A DNA stretch of 42,991 nt, taken from the NCBI RefSeq assembly GCF_001894985.1, contig NZ_BCXG01000034.1, positions 1-42,991 of the forward strand. Direction: 5' to 3'. The notes beneath the pieces are model-generated. The model saw only the letters and a program-made list of their open reading frames with translations, searched no databases and had not been told where the DNA came from. A program made the position numbers and the translations under genes. This stretch comes from Rhodococcus tukisamuensis NBRC 100609. GTDB taxonomy: Bacteria > Actinomycetota > Actinomycetes > Mycobacteriales > Mycobacteriaceae. Positions within the stretch are counted from its first letter, which is position 1; each line of letters starts with the position of its first letter. This document shows positions 1-6,798 of this stretch, piece after piece.

Positions 1-19
1 GGCGGTAATCACGCCTGCC

Positions 20-84
20 GAGTTTACCGGAGTTTACGACCGCCTCCCGCCACCACCGAAGTGAGTCCGCTAACGTGCGGTGAC
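20..84 (+). promoter_or_regulatory. Putative promoter and direct repeat upstream of the SDR gene
   Basis: GAGTTTAC occurs twice in direct orientation at 20-27 and 30-37, a 10-bp period, so both copies face the same side of the helix. A TAACGT -10-like hexamer lies at 71-76, 8 nt before the ATG at 85. The repeat would then sit about 50-65 bp upstream of transcription start, a place typical of activator sites. No convincing -35 was seen. This is pattern-based inference only. Confidence 0.25.
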
Positions 85-855
85 ATGAGCGAAATCCAGG
101 ATCTGGCAGGACGTACCGCGCTGGTGACGGGCGCGAGCCGCGGCATCGGCATGGCCATCGCGGCCGAGTTTCTCGCCCGCGGCGCGAAGGTGGCGATCAC
201 CGCGCGCAAGCCCGAACCGCTCGAGGAGGCCGCCCGCGCGCTGCGGGCCGGCCGCGAGGGCGCCGTGGTGCTGCCCATCGCCGGGAACGCCGGTGACGCC
301 GACGCCCGCGCCGAGGCCGTCACCCGCACGGTCGCCGAACTCGGTTCCCTGGACATCCTGGTCAACAACACCGGCATCAACCCGGTCTTCGGGTCGCTGA
401 TGGAGGCGGACCTCGACGCGGTCCGCAAGATCTTCGACGTCAACGTGGTGGCCGCCCTGGGCTTCATCCAGCAGGCGCACAAGGCGTGGATGGGCGAGCA
501 CGGCGGCGCGGTGGTGAACCTCGCCAGCGTCGCGGGCCTGCGTTCGACCGGTGCCATCGCCGCGTACGGCGCCTCGAAGGCGGCCCTCATCCGGCTCACC
601 GAGGAACTGGCCTGGCAGCTGGGTCCGTCGATCCGGGTCAACGCCGTCGCCCCCGGTGTCGTCAAGACCAAGTTCGCGGAGGCGCTCGTCGCCGGCGGCG
701 AGGAGCAGACGGCGGCGATGTACCCGATGAAGCGGCTCGGCACGCCCGAGGACGTGGCCGGCCTGGTCGCGTTCCTGGTCTCCGACGCGGCGGCCTGGAT
801 CACCGGCGACACGATCCGGGTGGACGGCGGACTGCTGGCGACGGGCTCGCTGTAG
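85..855 (+). CDS. SDR family oxidoreductase (FabG-like)
   Basis: A 256-aa classical short-chain dehydrogenase/reductase, expected to be cytosolic and NAD(P)-dependent and to interconvert an alcohol and a ketone. Visible motifs are the TGASRGIG cofactor loop near residues 15-22, NNTG (a variant of NNAG) near 98-101, and the catalytic S...YGASK set near residues 150-165. PGVVKTKF follows the usual PG turn, and the C-terminal VDGGLLATGSL is typical of the family. The ATG at 85 is preferred over the in-frame GTG at 61 because it places the Rossmann motif at the normal distance. A lycopene cyclase starts 71 nt downstream on the same strand, but the substrate cannot be inferred from that. Confidence 0.9.
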   Translation: MSEIQDLAGRTALVTGASRGIGMAIAAEFLARGAKVAITARKPEPLEEAARALRAGREGAVVLPIAGNAGDADARAEAVTRTVAELGSLDILVNNTGINPVFGSLMEADLDAVRKIFDVNVVAALGFIQQAHKAWMGEHGGAVVNLASVAGLRSTGAIAAYGASKAALIRLTEELAWQLGPSIRVNAVAPGVVKTKFAEALVAGGEEQTAAMYPMKRLGTPEDVAGLVAFLVSDAAAWITGDTIRVDGGLLATGSL

Positions 856-926
856 GACACGGCCATGCGCCAATTCCCGGTCCGCGGCCTCGACGGCCGA
901 CCGGACGACGCCGCGGGCGGCCGCTG

Positions 927-2045
927 ATGCGGGCCGACCTCGCGGTGGTCGGACTCGGGCCGGCCGGGCGCGCCCTCGCGCACCGGGCCGCCGCCGCCGG
1001 GCTGGACGTGGTCGCGGTCGACCCCCGTCCGGCCCGGCCCTGGACGCCCACCTACGCCGCGTGGCTCGACGAACTGCCCGCATGGCTGGGGCCGAGCGTG
1101 GTCCGGGCCCGGGTGGACCGGCCACGGGTGTGGGCGAGACGGGAACACACCCTCGACCGGCCCTACTGCGTGCTCGACAACGAGGCCCTGCGCGCCGCCC
1201 TGGACCTCGGCGGGACGCGGGTACTCGCGGGCACGGCGGCGACCGTGACCGCGCACGCGGTGACGCTGCGTGACGGCACCGAGGTCCGGGCCACCCGGGT
1301 GCTCGACGCCCGCGGCCTGCACCCGGGTCCCGCGCTCGCCGAGCAGACCGCGTACGGGGTGGTCGTGGACGCCGCCGCGGCGGCGCCCGCCCTCGGCGGC
1401 GGACCCGCCTGGTTCATGGACTGGCGACCGGACAACGGCGCCGCGGCGGACGCCCCGCCGTCGTTCCTCTACGCGGTGCCGCTGGGCACCGACCGGGTGC
1501 TGCTCGAGGAGACGTGCCTGGTGGGCCGGCCCGGCCTCTCGTTGGGGGTGTTGCGCGGCCGCCTCGAGACGAGGCTGCGGTCGCGGGGGGTCGAGCCGCC
1601 CGTCGATGCTGTGCAGGAGCGGGTGCGGTTCCCGGTGCAGGCGCCGCGGCCCGGGCGGCCGGGACAAGGAGCGCCCGGTTTCGGCGCCCGCGGCGGGCTG
1701 GTCCATCCCGGCACGGGGTACAGCGTGGCGGCGTCGTTGGGCGCCGCCGACGTGGTCGCGCGGGCCGTCGCCGAGGGCCGGGACCCCGACGCGGCGCTGT
1801 GGCCGGCCCGCGCGCGCGCCGTCCGGGCGCTGCGCGAGGTGGGACTGCGGTCGCTGCTGCGGCTCGAGCCGGAGGCGACCGCCGGGTTCTTCGAGGCGTT
1901 CTTCGCCCTGGACCCCGGCCGCCAGCACGCCTACCTGTCCGGGCGCGACGACCCGCTGGCGGTGGCCGGCGCCATGTGGGCGCTGTTCCGGCGGGCGCCG
2001 GGGCCGGTCCGGCGGACCCTGGTCCGGTCGGTGCGGAAGGACTGA
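927..2045 (+). CDS. crtL: Lycopene beta-cyclase (CrtL/LCY family)
   Basis: A 372-aa FAD/NAD-dependent cyclase that would close beta-ionone rings on lycopene in carotenoid synthesis. The N-terminus has the dinucleotide-binding stretch AVVGLGPAGRAL. Mid-protein it carries FLYAVPL and, shortly after, LLEETCLV, both signature motifs of plant and bacterial lycopene cyclases; the Glu pair is in the catalytic site. Near residue 250 a GGLVHPGTGYSVA stretch matches the second FAD-binding region. The length is normal for the CrtL type. The ATG at 927 follows an in-frame run that is not conserved-looking. No other crt gene is nearby, so it may act on lycopene made by enzymes coded elsewhere. It could be a monocyclase, as in Rhodococcus CrtL-b. 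Confidence 0.85.
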   Translation: MRADLAVVGLGPAGRALAHRAAAAGLDVVAVDPRPARPWTPTYAAWLDELPAWLGPSVVRARVDRPRVWARREHTLDRPYCVLDNEALRAALDLGGTRVLAGTAATVTAHAVTLRDGTEVRATRVLDARGLHPGPALAEQTAYGVVVDAAAAAPALGGGPAWFMDWRPDNGAAADAPPSFLYAVPLGTDRVLLEETCLVGRPGLSLGVLRGRLETRLRSRGVEPPVDAVQERVRFPVQAPRPGRPGQGAPGFGARGGLVHPGTGYSVAASLGAADVVARAVAEGRDPDAALWPARARAVRALREVGLRSLLRLEPEATAGFFEAFFALDPGRQHAYLSGRDDPLAVAGAMWALFRRAPGPVRRTLVRSVRKD

Positions 2046-2124
2046 GGTGCGACGGGCCTGAGCGTCGCGGGACCCTCGGCTGCCGGCCCACACCACACCG
2101 CGCGGACTCCGACTTCTTCCCTCG

Positions 2125-2137
2125 ACCTTCCGAAGGT
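2125..2137. promoter_or_regulatory. Short perfect inverted repeat upstream of the ABM gene
   Basis: ACCTTC-C-GAAGGT is a perfect 6-bp-arm inverted repeat with a 1-nt centre, 45 nt before the ATG at 2182. It is too short to be a strong terminator for crtL. It could be an operator for the downstream gene. No regulator gene is adjacent, so this is a weak call. Confidence 0.2.
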
Positions 2138-2181
2138 GTGATGCTGGAGCCTGCCCACTCCACCGAAGAGGGGATCACCCC

Positions 2182-2478
2182 ATGGCCACCAAGGCATTGC
2201 TGGTTCGACTAGAGGCCAGGCCCGGCAAGGAAGGCTCGGTCGAGGAGTTCCTGCTGTCGGCCCTGCCGCTCGTCGAGCAGGAGCCCGGCACGAAACCCTG
2301 GTTCGCCGTCCGGTTCGGGCCGTCGTCGTTCGGCATCATCGACGCATTCCCGGACGAGGCCAACCGCGAGGCGCATCTGGAAGGGCCGGTCGCGCAGGCG
2401 CTCGGCGCTCGCGCGGACGAACTCTTCTCCACGCCACCGGAGATCAGCTACCTCGACGTCCTCGCCGACAAACTCTGA
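2182..2478 (+). CDS. ABM-domain protein, putative quinol monooxygenase
   Basis: A 98-aa single-domain protein of the antibiotic biosynthesis monooxygenase (ABM) fold, a small dimeric ferredoxin-like barrel. The N-terminal KALLVRLEARPGKEGSVEEFL is the usual first strand and helix, PWFAVRFGPSSFGIIDAFPDEANREAHL is the central sheet and helix, and the tail ends in EISYLDVLADKL. Family members act on quinols, aromatic polyketides or heme; none of these can be chosen here. GAGGGGAT lies about 6-13 nt before the ATG and serves as ribosome binding site. The gene is convergent with the next one, 40 nt away. Confidence 0.8.
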   Translation: MATKALLVRLEARPGKEGSVEEFLLSALPLVEQEPGTKPWFAVRFGPSSFGIIDAFPDEANREAHLEGPVAQALGARADELFSTPPEISYLDVLADKL

Positions 2479-2518
2479 GCCCGAGCCGCCACCGCCGTCA
2501 TCGACACCGGAGTGCGGT

Positions 2519-3328
2519 TCAGCTCTTGCCGCGGATCTCCCCCAGCGCATCGGTGAGGGCCTCCGGGACGCCCTGAAGTGCCCACAGCACCAGGCCCACC
2601 GCGGCCAGCGTGAGCACCGGGCCGAGCACCGCACGCTCGAAGGTGCCACCCGCCCGGATGGAGAGCATCGACGGCAGCCGCAGTTCCCACCAGCGCCGGC
2701 CGCGCCACGGCACGAACGGCGCCAGGAACGGCACGCCCTCCTTCGTGATGGCGTCGCCGAGGCAGTGCACCGCGCAGCCGAGGCCCACCGCGACGCCGAG
2801 CGCCCGGGACCCGACCTCGTCGGGATACCAGTTCCAGACCAGCATCGACAGTCCGGCCGCGACCGCGGTGACCGCCAGCCAGCCGTACTTCGCCGCCCAG
2901 CCGCCGGCGAGCCCGCGCAGCGCCAACCCGAGGGTGACGAACAGGGTCCCGACGATCGCCGGCTGGCCGAACTTGACGACCAGGGCGGAGACGCCGAAGG
3001 CCAGGCTGATCGCGAACAGTGCTGTGTGCGTGAGGGTTCGGTGCCCGCCCCGGCGCTTGGGGTCCTTGCGACCGCGGGTGAGCCGGTAGAACCACAGCGA
3101 GGCCTCGTCGATGCCGCCGGCGAGCGCCTTGCTGGCGGGGCCGAACGACCGGGCGACCGTCGACTGGTTGGTGTCGAGGTCCGGCAACAGGGCGGCCCCC
3201 GCGCACACCCCCGCGAACGTGAACGCCTCGGCCGTGGACGTCGGGCCACCCCAGTCGGGCGGCAGCACCTGCGCGACGGCAAGGCCGAGGACGGCACCGG
3301 AGACTGCATGGGTAGCACCCATCACCAT
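2519..3328 (-). CDS. YdjM/DUF457-type membrane-bound metal-dependent hydrolase
   Basis: A 269-aa integral membrane protein of the YdjM (LexA-binding, inner membrane-bound putative hydrolase) family. MGATHAVSGAVLG at the N-terminus, LLPDLDTNQSTVAR, GGHRTLTHT and VHCLGDAITKEGVPFLAPF carry the conserved His and Asp residues expected to bind metal. The rest consists of several hydrophobic helices rich in Ala, Val and Leu. The ATG at 3328 (or that at 3322) puts THAVSG near the N-terminus as is usual; an upstream GAAAGG can serve as ribosome binding site. The enzymatic role of the family is not established. Some members are SOS-regulated, but I saw no clear LexA box here. Confidence 0.8.
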   Translation of the reverse strand: MVMGATHAVSGAVLGLAVAQVLPPDWGGPTSTAEAFTFAGVCAGAALLPDLDTNQSTVARSFGPASKALAGGIDEASLWFYRLTRGRKDPKRRGGHRTLTHTALFAISLAFGVSALVVKFGQPAIVGTLFVTLGLALRGLAGGWAAKYGWLAVTAVAAGLSMLVWNWYPDEVGSRALGVAVGLGCAVHCLGDAITKEGVPFLAPFVPWRGRRWWELRLPSMLSIRAGGTFERAVLGPVLTLAAVGLVLWALQGVPEALTDALGEIRGKS

Positions 3329-3484
3329 AGAAGCGAAGGCCTTTCGGGGAAGTCGACCAGCGGACCACGCCCGGGGCGGGCCGCGCGGAGAGGACCCCAA
3401 CCTAGCAACCCGTACCGACACCACCGCACGCACATGCGTTCGGATGCGGTCGAACGACGGTTTGCGCCAAGCACGTTCGCGGCG

Positions 3485-3946
3485 TCAGGCCCGTTCGTCC
3501 GAGTCCAGCACCGCAACAAGCCTGTTCATCACCTCGAGTGTCTGCCGCAGCTCCTCCTCCGTGAAATGCGCCGAGACGCGGTTGGTGAATACGTGCTGCG
3601 CCGCGGTCATCTCCCGGATCGCCGCCCAGCCCGTCTCGCTGGGCCGGACGAGCTTGGCGCGCTGGTGCGCGGGGTTGGGCAGGTACTCCGCCAGCCCCTC
3701 CTCGACGAGCACATCGGCGGTGCGCTGGACGCTCTGCCGCGTGATCCCCATCGCCCGGGCGATCCCGGACACCGTGAGTGGGTCGTGGAGCACCGCCCCG
3801 AGCACCTGCCACCGGGTGGGCGTCAGGCCCGCGGGCCGCGCGATGTGCTCCGACGCCCGCAGGAATGCCCCGTTGAGCGCGAACGTCCGCATGATGATGT
3901 CGGTGAGCGCATCGCCGGCGGGCGTGCGTGCCGGCGCAGTGTTCAC
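3485..3946 (-). CDS. MarR family transcriptional regulator
   Basis: A 153-aa winged-helix dimer repressor of the MarR family. LTPTRWQVLGAVLHDPLTVSGIARAMGITRQSVQRTADVLVEEGLAEYLPNP is the helix-turn-helix plus the start of the wing, followed by KLVRPSETGWAAI. The GTG at 3946 is chosen because GTGA there overlaps the TGA of the upstream DJ-1-like gene and a GGGGGAG ribosome site precedes it. The two genes therefore form one operon, and the palindromes at 4562-4602 are the natural candidate operators for autoregulation. The ligand is unknown. Confidence 0.9.
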   Translation of the reverse strand: MNTAPARTPAGDALTDIIMRTFALNGAFLRASEHIARPAGLTPTRWQVLGAVLHDPLTVSGIARAMGITRQSVQRTADVLVEEGLAEYLPNPAHQRAKLVRPSETGWAAIREMTAAQHVFTNRVSAHFTEEELRQTLEVMNRLVAVLDSDERA

Positions 3947-4569
3947 TCCCCCACCGCCGCCATGAGCGCGCCGAACCACTGCGGGTCGCCGGTGGCGTAG
4001 AGCTGGTACCAGGCCTCGAGGACGTCGGGCTCGTAGGCGTCGAGCACCCTGAACACCTCGCGCGCGAACTCGAGCGGGCTTGCCCCACCGGCCGTGACCA
4101 GGCCGCGGTCGAGGACCGCGCGGTCGGGCCGGAAGCGGCCCTGCCCGGCGTAGCCGGCGGCCATCGCGAGCTGCTCGGGCGCGTTTCCGGTGTGGTCGCG
4201 GTCGTCGAGCAGGCCGGCACCGGCCAGGCCCACTGTCGCACCGCAGATCGCGGCGACGGCGCCGCCGGCCGCGAGCCTCGCGGTCGCGGCGTCCGCGAAT
4301 CCCGGATGGCCGCCCTCGAGCCAGGAGTCGGCGCCGGGGAGCACCAGCAGCGCGGCCCCCTGGACGTCGGCCTGGTCAAGGGTGAGTTCGGGCGCGACCC
4401 GCAGGCCGCCCATGGTGGTCACCTCGCCCGCCGTCTCGGCGACGGTGCGGACGCGGAAGGTGCCCGGCGCGCGCTGGAAGGCCGGGTTGTTCAGGCCCGC
4501 GGTGACATATCCGATCTCCCAGTCGGCGAGACCGTCGTACACAGCTACAAGAACCTCACGAGTTGTCAT
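3943..4569 (-). CDS. DJ-1/PfpI (ThiJ) family protein
   Basis: A 208-aa glutamine amidotransferase-like protein of the DJ-1/PfpI superfamily. LVAVYDGLADWEIGYV carries the conserved acidic residue Glu18, and AICGAT at residues 107-112 is the nucleophile elbow with Cys109. The combination of Cys109 and Glu18 suggests a reactive cysteine of the DJ-1 type, used in the family for chaperone, glyoxalase or thiol-stress roles. The gene heads an operon with the MarR regulator, which fits an induced stress response. The ATG at 4569 appears to be the first transcribed base (see the promoter entry), so the mRNA may be leaderless. Confidence 0.88.
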   Translation of the reverse strand: MTTREVLVAVYDGLADWEIGYVTAGLNNPAFQRAPGTFRVRTVAETAGEVTTMGGLRVAPELTLDQADVQGAALLVLPGADSWLEGGHPGFADAATARLAAGGAVAAICGATVGLAGAGLLDDRDHTGNAPEQLAMAAGYAGQGRFRPDRAVLDRGLVTAGGASPLEFAREVFRVLDAYEPDVLEAWYQLYATGDPQWFGALMAAVGE

Positions 4570-4604
4570 GACAACATGCTGTCATTTCGACAGGAACCTG
4601 TCAA
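4562..4604 (-). promoter_or_regulatory. Promoter with nested palindromes (MarR operator candidates) for the DJ-1/marR operon
   Basis: Reading the minus strand, TTGACA (4604-4599) and CAGCAT (4581-4576) are separated by 17 nt, and the start codon A at 4569 lies 7 nt after the -10, predicting leaderless transcription. Three inverted repeats overlap the promoter: GTTGTCATGACAAC at 4562-4575 (perfect, covers the start codon), CTGTC-N5-GACAG at 4579-4593, and GACAGGAACCTGTC at 4589-4602 (perfect, overlaps the -35). All share the half-site GACA/TGTC. The adjacent MarR protein is the likely binder. Confidence 0.6.
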
Positions 4605-4791
4605 GATCCCCGGGCGGGCCGCCGACGGCCGAAATGCACATCGCAGCCCACCCCGGACACACACTCGCCCGCACCGAAATGGCCGCTCCCGCAGGATCGG
4701 TCGAGAGCGCCGCCGCGTGCTCATCCCACACTGCGGACCAAACTGGCAGCAGCGATGCAAGATGGTGTACAACGGTACGGCCGACACAGTT

Positions 4792-4807
4792 TGTGATCCC
4801 GCTCACA
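4792..4807. promoter_or_regulatory. CRP/GlxR-type binding site, TGTGA-N6-TCACA
   Basis: TGTGA (4792-4796), six bases, TCACA (4803-4807) is an exact match to the consensus of cAMP-receptor-type regulators (GlxR in corynebacteria, Crp in mycobacteria). The match extends by one more pair, TTGTGA/TCACAA. It lies 64 nt before the 50-aa gene at 4871. A second, imperfect TGTGA follows at 4814. The rest of 4605-4870 contains no gene I can support. Confidence 0.6.
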
Positions 4808-4870
4808 ACAGACTGTGACGGCATGACACACTCAGGACCGACAATCTCTCGCCCGAACAGGAAGGTCACA

Positions 4871-5023
4871 ATGCCTACATCCGTGACAGCGCCGGCCTCC
4901 GTCCGAACGACAACGTCCGGCACGGCGATCAGCACCGCGGAGATCAAGTTTCGTATCGCGGCCATGTTCGACCGCGAGGACACCGGACCCGAGGCACGGA
5001 GCGGGACCCGGCCGGCGCAGTGA
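4871..5023 (+). CDS. Small conserved-looking hypothetical protein, 50 aa
   Basis: A 50-codon ORF starting MPTSVTAPAS with a good ribosome site (AGGAAGG, 5 nt before the ATG). The N-terminal 20 residues are Ser/Thr/Ala-rich and probably disordered; AEIKFRIAAMFDRED could form one amphipathic helix. There is no signal peptide or membrane segment. The gene lies 28 nt before the PhoU-like gene and downstream of the CRP/GlxR-type site, so the two are probably cotranscribed. I recognise no family. It is below the size cut-off of many gene finders. Confidence 0.55.
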   Translation: MPTSVTAPASVRTTTSGTAISTAEIKFRIAAMFDREDTGPEARSGTRPAQ

Positions 5024-5051
5024 GCGCCACGGCCGGGACCGGGCAGCGCGC

Positions 5052-5702
5052 GTGAGGAGCGGTTTTCACGGTCAACTCGCCGATCTGACGGTCATGCTCG
5101 GCGAGCTCGCCGGACTCGCGGGCCGGTCGATGGCCGACGCCACCACGGCACTGCTCGAGGTGGCACCGATCGCAGCCGAGCAGACCATCGCCCTCGGCGC
5201 ACAGGTCCGGGTGCTCCGCCGCGGTTGCGAGGACCGGGCGCATTCCATGCTCGCGCTGCACGCGCCCGCGGCGGCCAACCGTCGAATGCTCGTCTCCGCC
5301 ATCCGGATCAGCGGCGACCTGGCCGGAATGGGCGGGCTGGCCGGACAGGTGGCCGACGCCGGCCGCCGACGCTTCCCCGACCGCGTCGTCCCTCCCGAAA
5401 CGGGCAGCCACTTCGCCGAGATGGGGGCGCTCTCGAGCGCCATGGCCGACCGGGTTCGCCACGCCCTGACCGAACCGGACCTGTCGCTGCTCACCCGGAC
5501 CCGCGGCGACAACGACAGGATGGACGAACTGCGCGCTCAGTCGACCGGGGCGGTTGCCGGCGAGTCCTGGCAGGGCGCCACCGGCACGGTGGACCTCGCA
5601 CTGCTCGCCGGCCTCTACCAGCGGTTCGCGCAGCACACCGTCGACGTCGCCGAACGGATCGTCTTCCTCGCCACCGGAGCCCGGCCGATCACGGTCGACT
5701 GA
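5052..5702 (+). CDS. PhoU-domain protein with degenerate metal sites
   Basis: A 216-aa protein with two PhoU repeats: the opening RSGFHGQLADL, then LVSAIRISGDLAGMGGLAGQVA (repeat 1) and VDLALLAGLYQRFAQHTVDVAERIVFLATGA (repeat 2). PhoU normally represses the phosphate regulon by contacting PhoR and PstB. The ExxxD metal-cluster motifs that I expect at ERMGD and ERFAD read AGMGG (residues 91-95) and QRFAQ (190-194) here, so all four acidic residues are gone. The gene is not next to pst, phoP or phoR. It starts at a GTG behind a weak ribosome site. I take it for a divergent paralogue whose role may not be phosphate signalling. Confidence 0.75.
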   Translation: MRSGFHGQLADLTVMLGELAGLAGRSMADATTALLEVAPIAAEQTIALGAQVRVLRRGCEDRAHSMLALHAPAAANRRMLVSAIRISGDLAGMGGLAGQVADAGRRRFPDRVVPPETGSHFAEMGALSSAMADRVRHALTEPDLSLLTRTRGDNDRMDELRAQSTGAVAGESWQGATGTVDLALLAGLYQRFAQHTVDVAERIVFLATGARPITVD

Positions 5703-5731
5703 CAGCGGACGGACCGGCAGGTGGAAGTGGC

Positions 5732-5768
5732 GGTATCGGCGTCCGGCACGGGGCCGGACACTGATACC
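5732..5768. terminator. Bidirectional hairpin between convergent genes
   Basis: GGTATC (5732-5737) pairs with GATACC (5763-5768), and GTCCGGC (5741-5747) pairs with GCCGGAC (5753-5759), separated by 3-nt internal loops. It lies between the stop of the PhoU-like gene (5702) and that of the convergent hydrolase (5777). There is no U-tract, as is common in actinomycetes. Confidence 0.65.
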
Positions 5769-5776
5769 TGTTCACG

Positions 5777-6538
5777 TCAGTCCGAAGCCGTGTCGGCGGC
5801 CCGACCGAGGTGGCGGGCGAAGAACCGAGCCGAGCTGTCGCGCTGGTACTCGGGCACCGGGTAGTGCCTGCCCGAGTAGGCGTGCAATGTCTTCTCCTTC
5901 GAAGCGAAGGCCTCGAACAACGCGACCCCGGATGCGCGGTCGATTTCCTCGTCGTCCCACGGAATCCGGTACTCGACCGGGAGGGTGAGCTTTCCTGCCG
6001 CCTCGATCAGAGCGTCGTTCACGAAAACCCCACCGAAGCTCACGGCAGCGATCCGGGATTCGACCGCCGCCAACATCAGCCCGGTCACGACACCCAACGA
6101 CACGCCGCCGTAGCCGATCGGCGCTTCGGCGCCGATCTCGGGCAGCGCCTGCAGGGCGTCCAGGGTCGCCTGCCATTCCGGCACCGCACGCTCCGCCAGC
6201 GACATGTTGTAGTCGATGACGATCGGGGCGATCGGCTCGCGCGCCGCCCGGGCCCGACGGATCGCCTCGGCCCACCGTTGATCCTGAGGGTTTCGCGGCC
6301 GGTCACCATGACCGGGCGCGTCGATGGCGGCGACGGTGAACCCACAGGTGGCCACGCCGTGGAGTGCACTGGCTACCAGCCCCGGCGCCTTCTTGTGCAT
6401 GCCGCCGGAATGCCCCGACAGCAGCAGCGGTGCTTCGACGGTTCCGGATGTGGGCGACCAGAGCACGCCGGTGATCTCATCCAGGGTGAAATTACGTTCG
6501 ATGACACCGTTCGACGATGTCTCAGAGGTGAAATGCAT
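5777..6538 (-). CDS. Alpha/beta hydrolase (dienelactone hydrolase-like)
   Basis: A 253-aa cytosolic alpha/beta hydrolase. LLLSGHSGGMHK near residues 38-50 is the HG-type oxyanion loop, AIDAPGHGDRP lies at 71-81, and the nucleophile elbow GVSLG places Ser147 in a GxSxG context. An acidic residue in PWDDEEID (194-200) and a His in SGRHYP (222-227) could complete the triad. The ATG at 6538 has GAAAGG about 8 nt upstream. It is preceded by a 19-codon ORF and a promoter on the same strand (6588-6713). The substrate is unknown; I see no neighbour that points to a pathway. Confidence 0.82.
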   Translation of the reverse strand: MHFTSETSSNGVIERNFTLDEITGVLWSPTSGTVEAPLLLSGHSGGMHKKAPGLVASALHGVATCGFTVAAIDAPGHGDRPRNPQDQRWAEAIRRARAAREPIAPIVIDYNMSLAERAVPEWQATLDALQALPEIGAEAPIGYGGVSLGVVTGLMLAAVESRIAAVSFGGVFVNDALIEAAGKLTLPVEYRIPWDDEEIDRASGVALFEAFASKEKTLHAYSGRHYPVPEYQRDSSARFFARHLGRAADTASD

Positions 6539-6587
6539 GGTGTTGCCTTTCGGGATTGCCTTGTTAGCGAGGCGCTCCCGGCGACAC

Positions 6588-6647
6588 CTACGTCAATCGC
6601 CGAACCGTGGACACGAGTGGGAGCACCCACATGGTTGTTGCGTTCAT
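6588..6647 (-). CDS. Candidate 19-aa leader peptide upstream of the hydrolase gene
   Basis: MNATTMWVLPLVSTVRRLT, ending in TAG, 49 nt upstream of the hydrolase start. It has the best ribosome site in the window, AGGAGG at 6661-6656 with an 8-nt spacer, and sits about 31 nt downstream of the predicted transcription start. No attenuator hairpin is obvious in the 49-nt gap. It may be a regulatory leader, a coupling element or a microprotein. It is too short to judge by coding statistics, so the call rests on the ribosome site and position. Confidence 0.4.
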   Translation of the reverse strand: MNATTMWVLPLVSTVRRLT

Positions 6648-6677
6648 GGGTCCCACCTCCTCGCGTGATGTCACGGT

Positions 6678-6713
6678 CTCGCACACGCTATCAAGCTCCC
6701 GAATCCCGTCCAA
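6678..6713 (-). promoter_or_regulatory. Promoter for the leader ORF and alpha/beta hydrolase
   Basis: On the minus strand TTGGAC (6713-6708) and TAGCGT (6690-6685) are spaced by exactly 17 nt; transcription would start near 6678. TTGGAC matches TTGACA at four positions and TAGCGT fits the actinobacterial TAnnnT -10. The 6,539-6,798 gap otherwise holds only the 19-codon ORF. Confidence 0.5.
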
Positions 6714-6798
6714 CCCGTTTACTGCCCACCGACCCGACCGGCTGTCGACACGCTCACCTGCCACCGACCGCACGGTTCAAGGAGGGCCGAATGCAGCG

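Noticed and set aside
24-2096. A 690-codon minus-strand frame opposite the SDR and crtL genes
   Set aside because: Antisense artefact of third-position GC; the plus-strand products carry clear motifs.
3428-3439. ACGCACATGCGT palindrome upstream of the YdjM-like gene
   Set aside because: Only 5-bp arms, no regulator linked to it, and not clearly placed in a promoter; such palindromes are frequent in GC-rich DNA.
2765-4000. A 411-codon plus-strand frame over the YdjM and MarR genes
   Set aside because: Antisense to two proteins with clear motifs and an operon overlap; no ribosome site or domain.
4814-4830. Second CRP-like site (TGTGACGGCATGACACA)
   Set aside because: The right half is GACACA rather than TCACA and the spacing is off, so it is not counted as a separate site.
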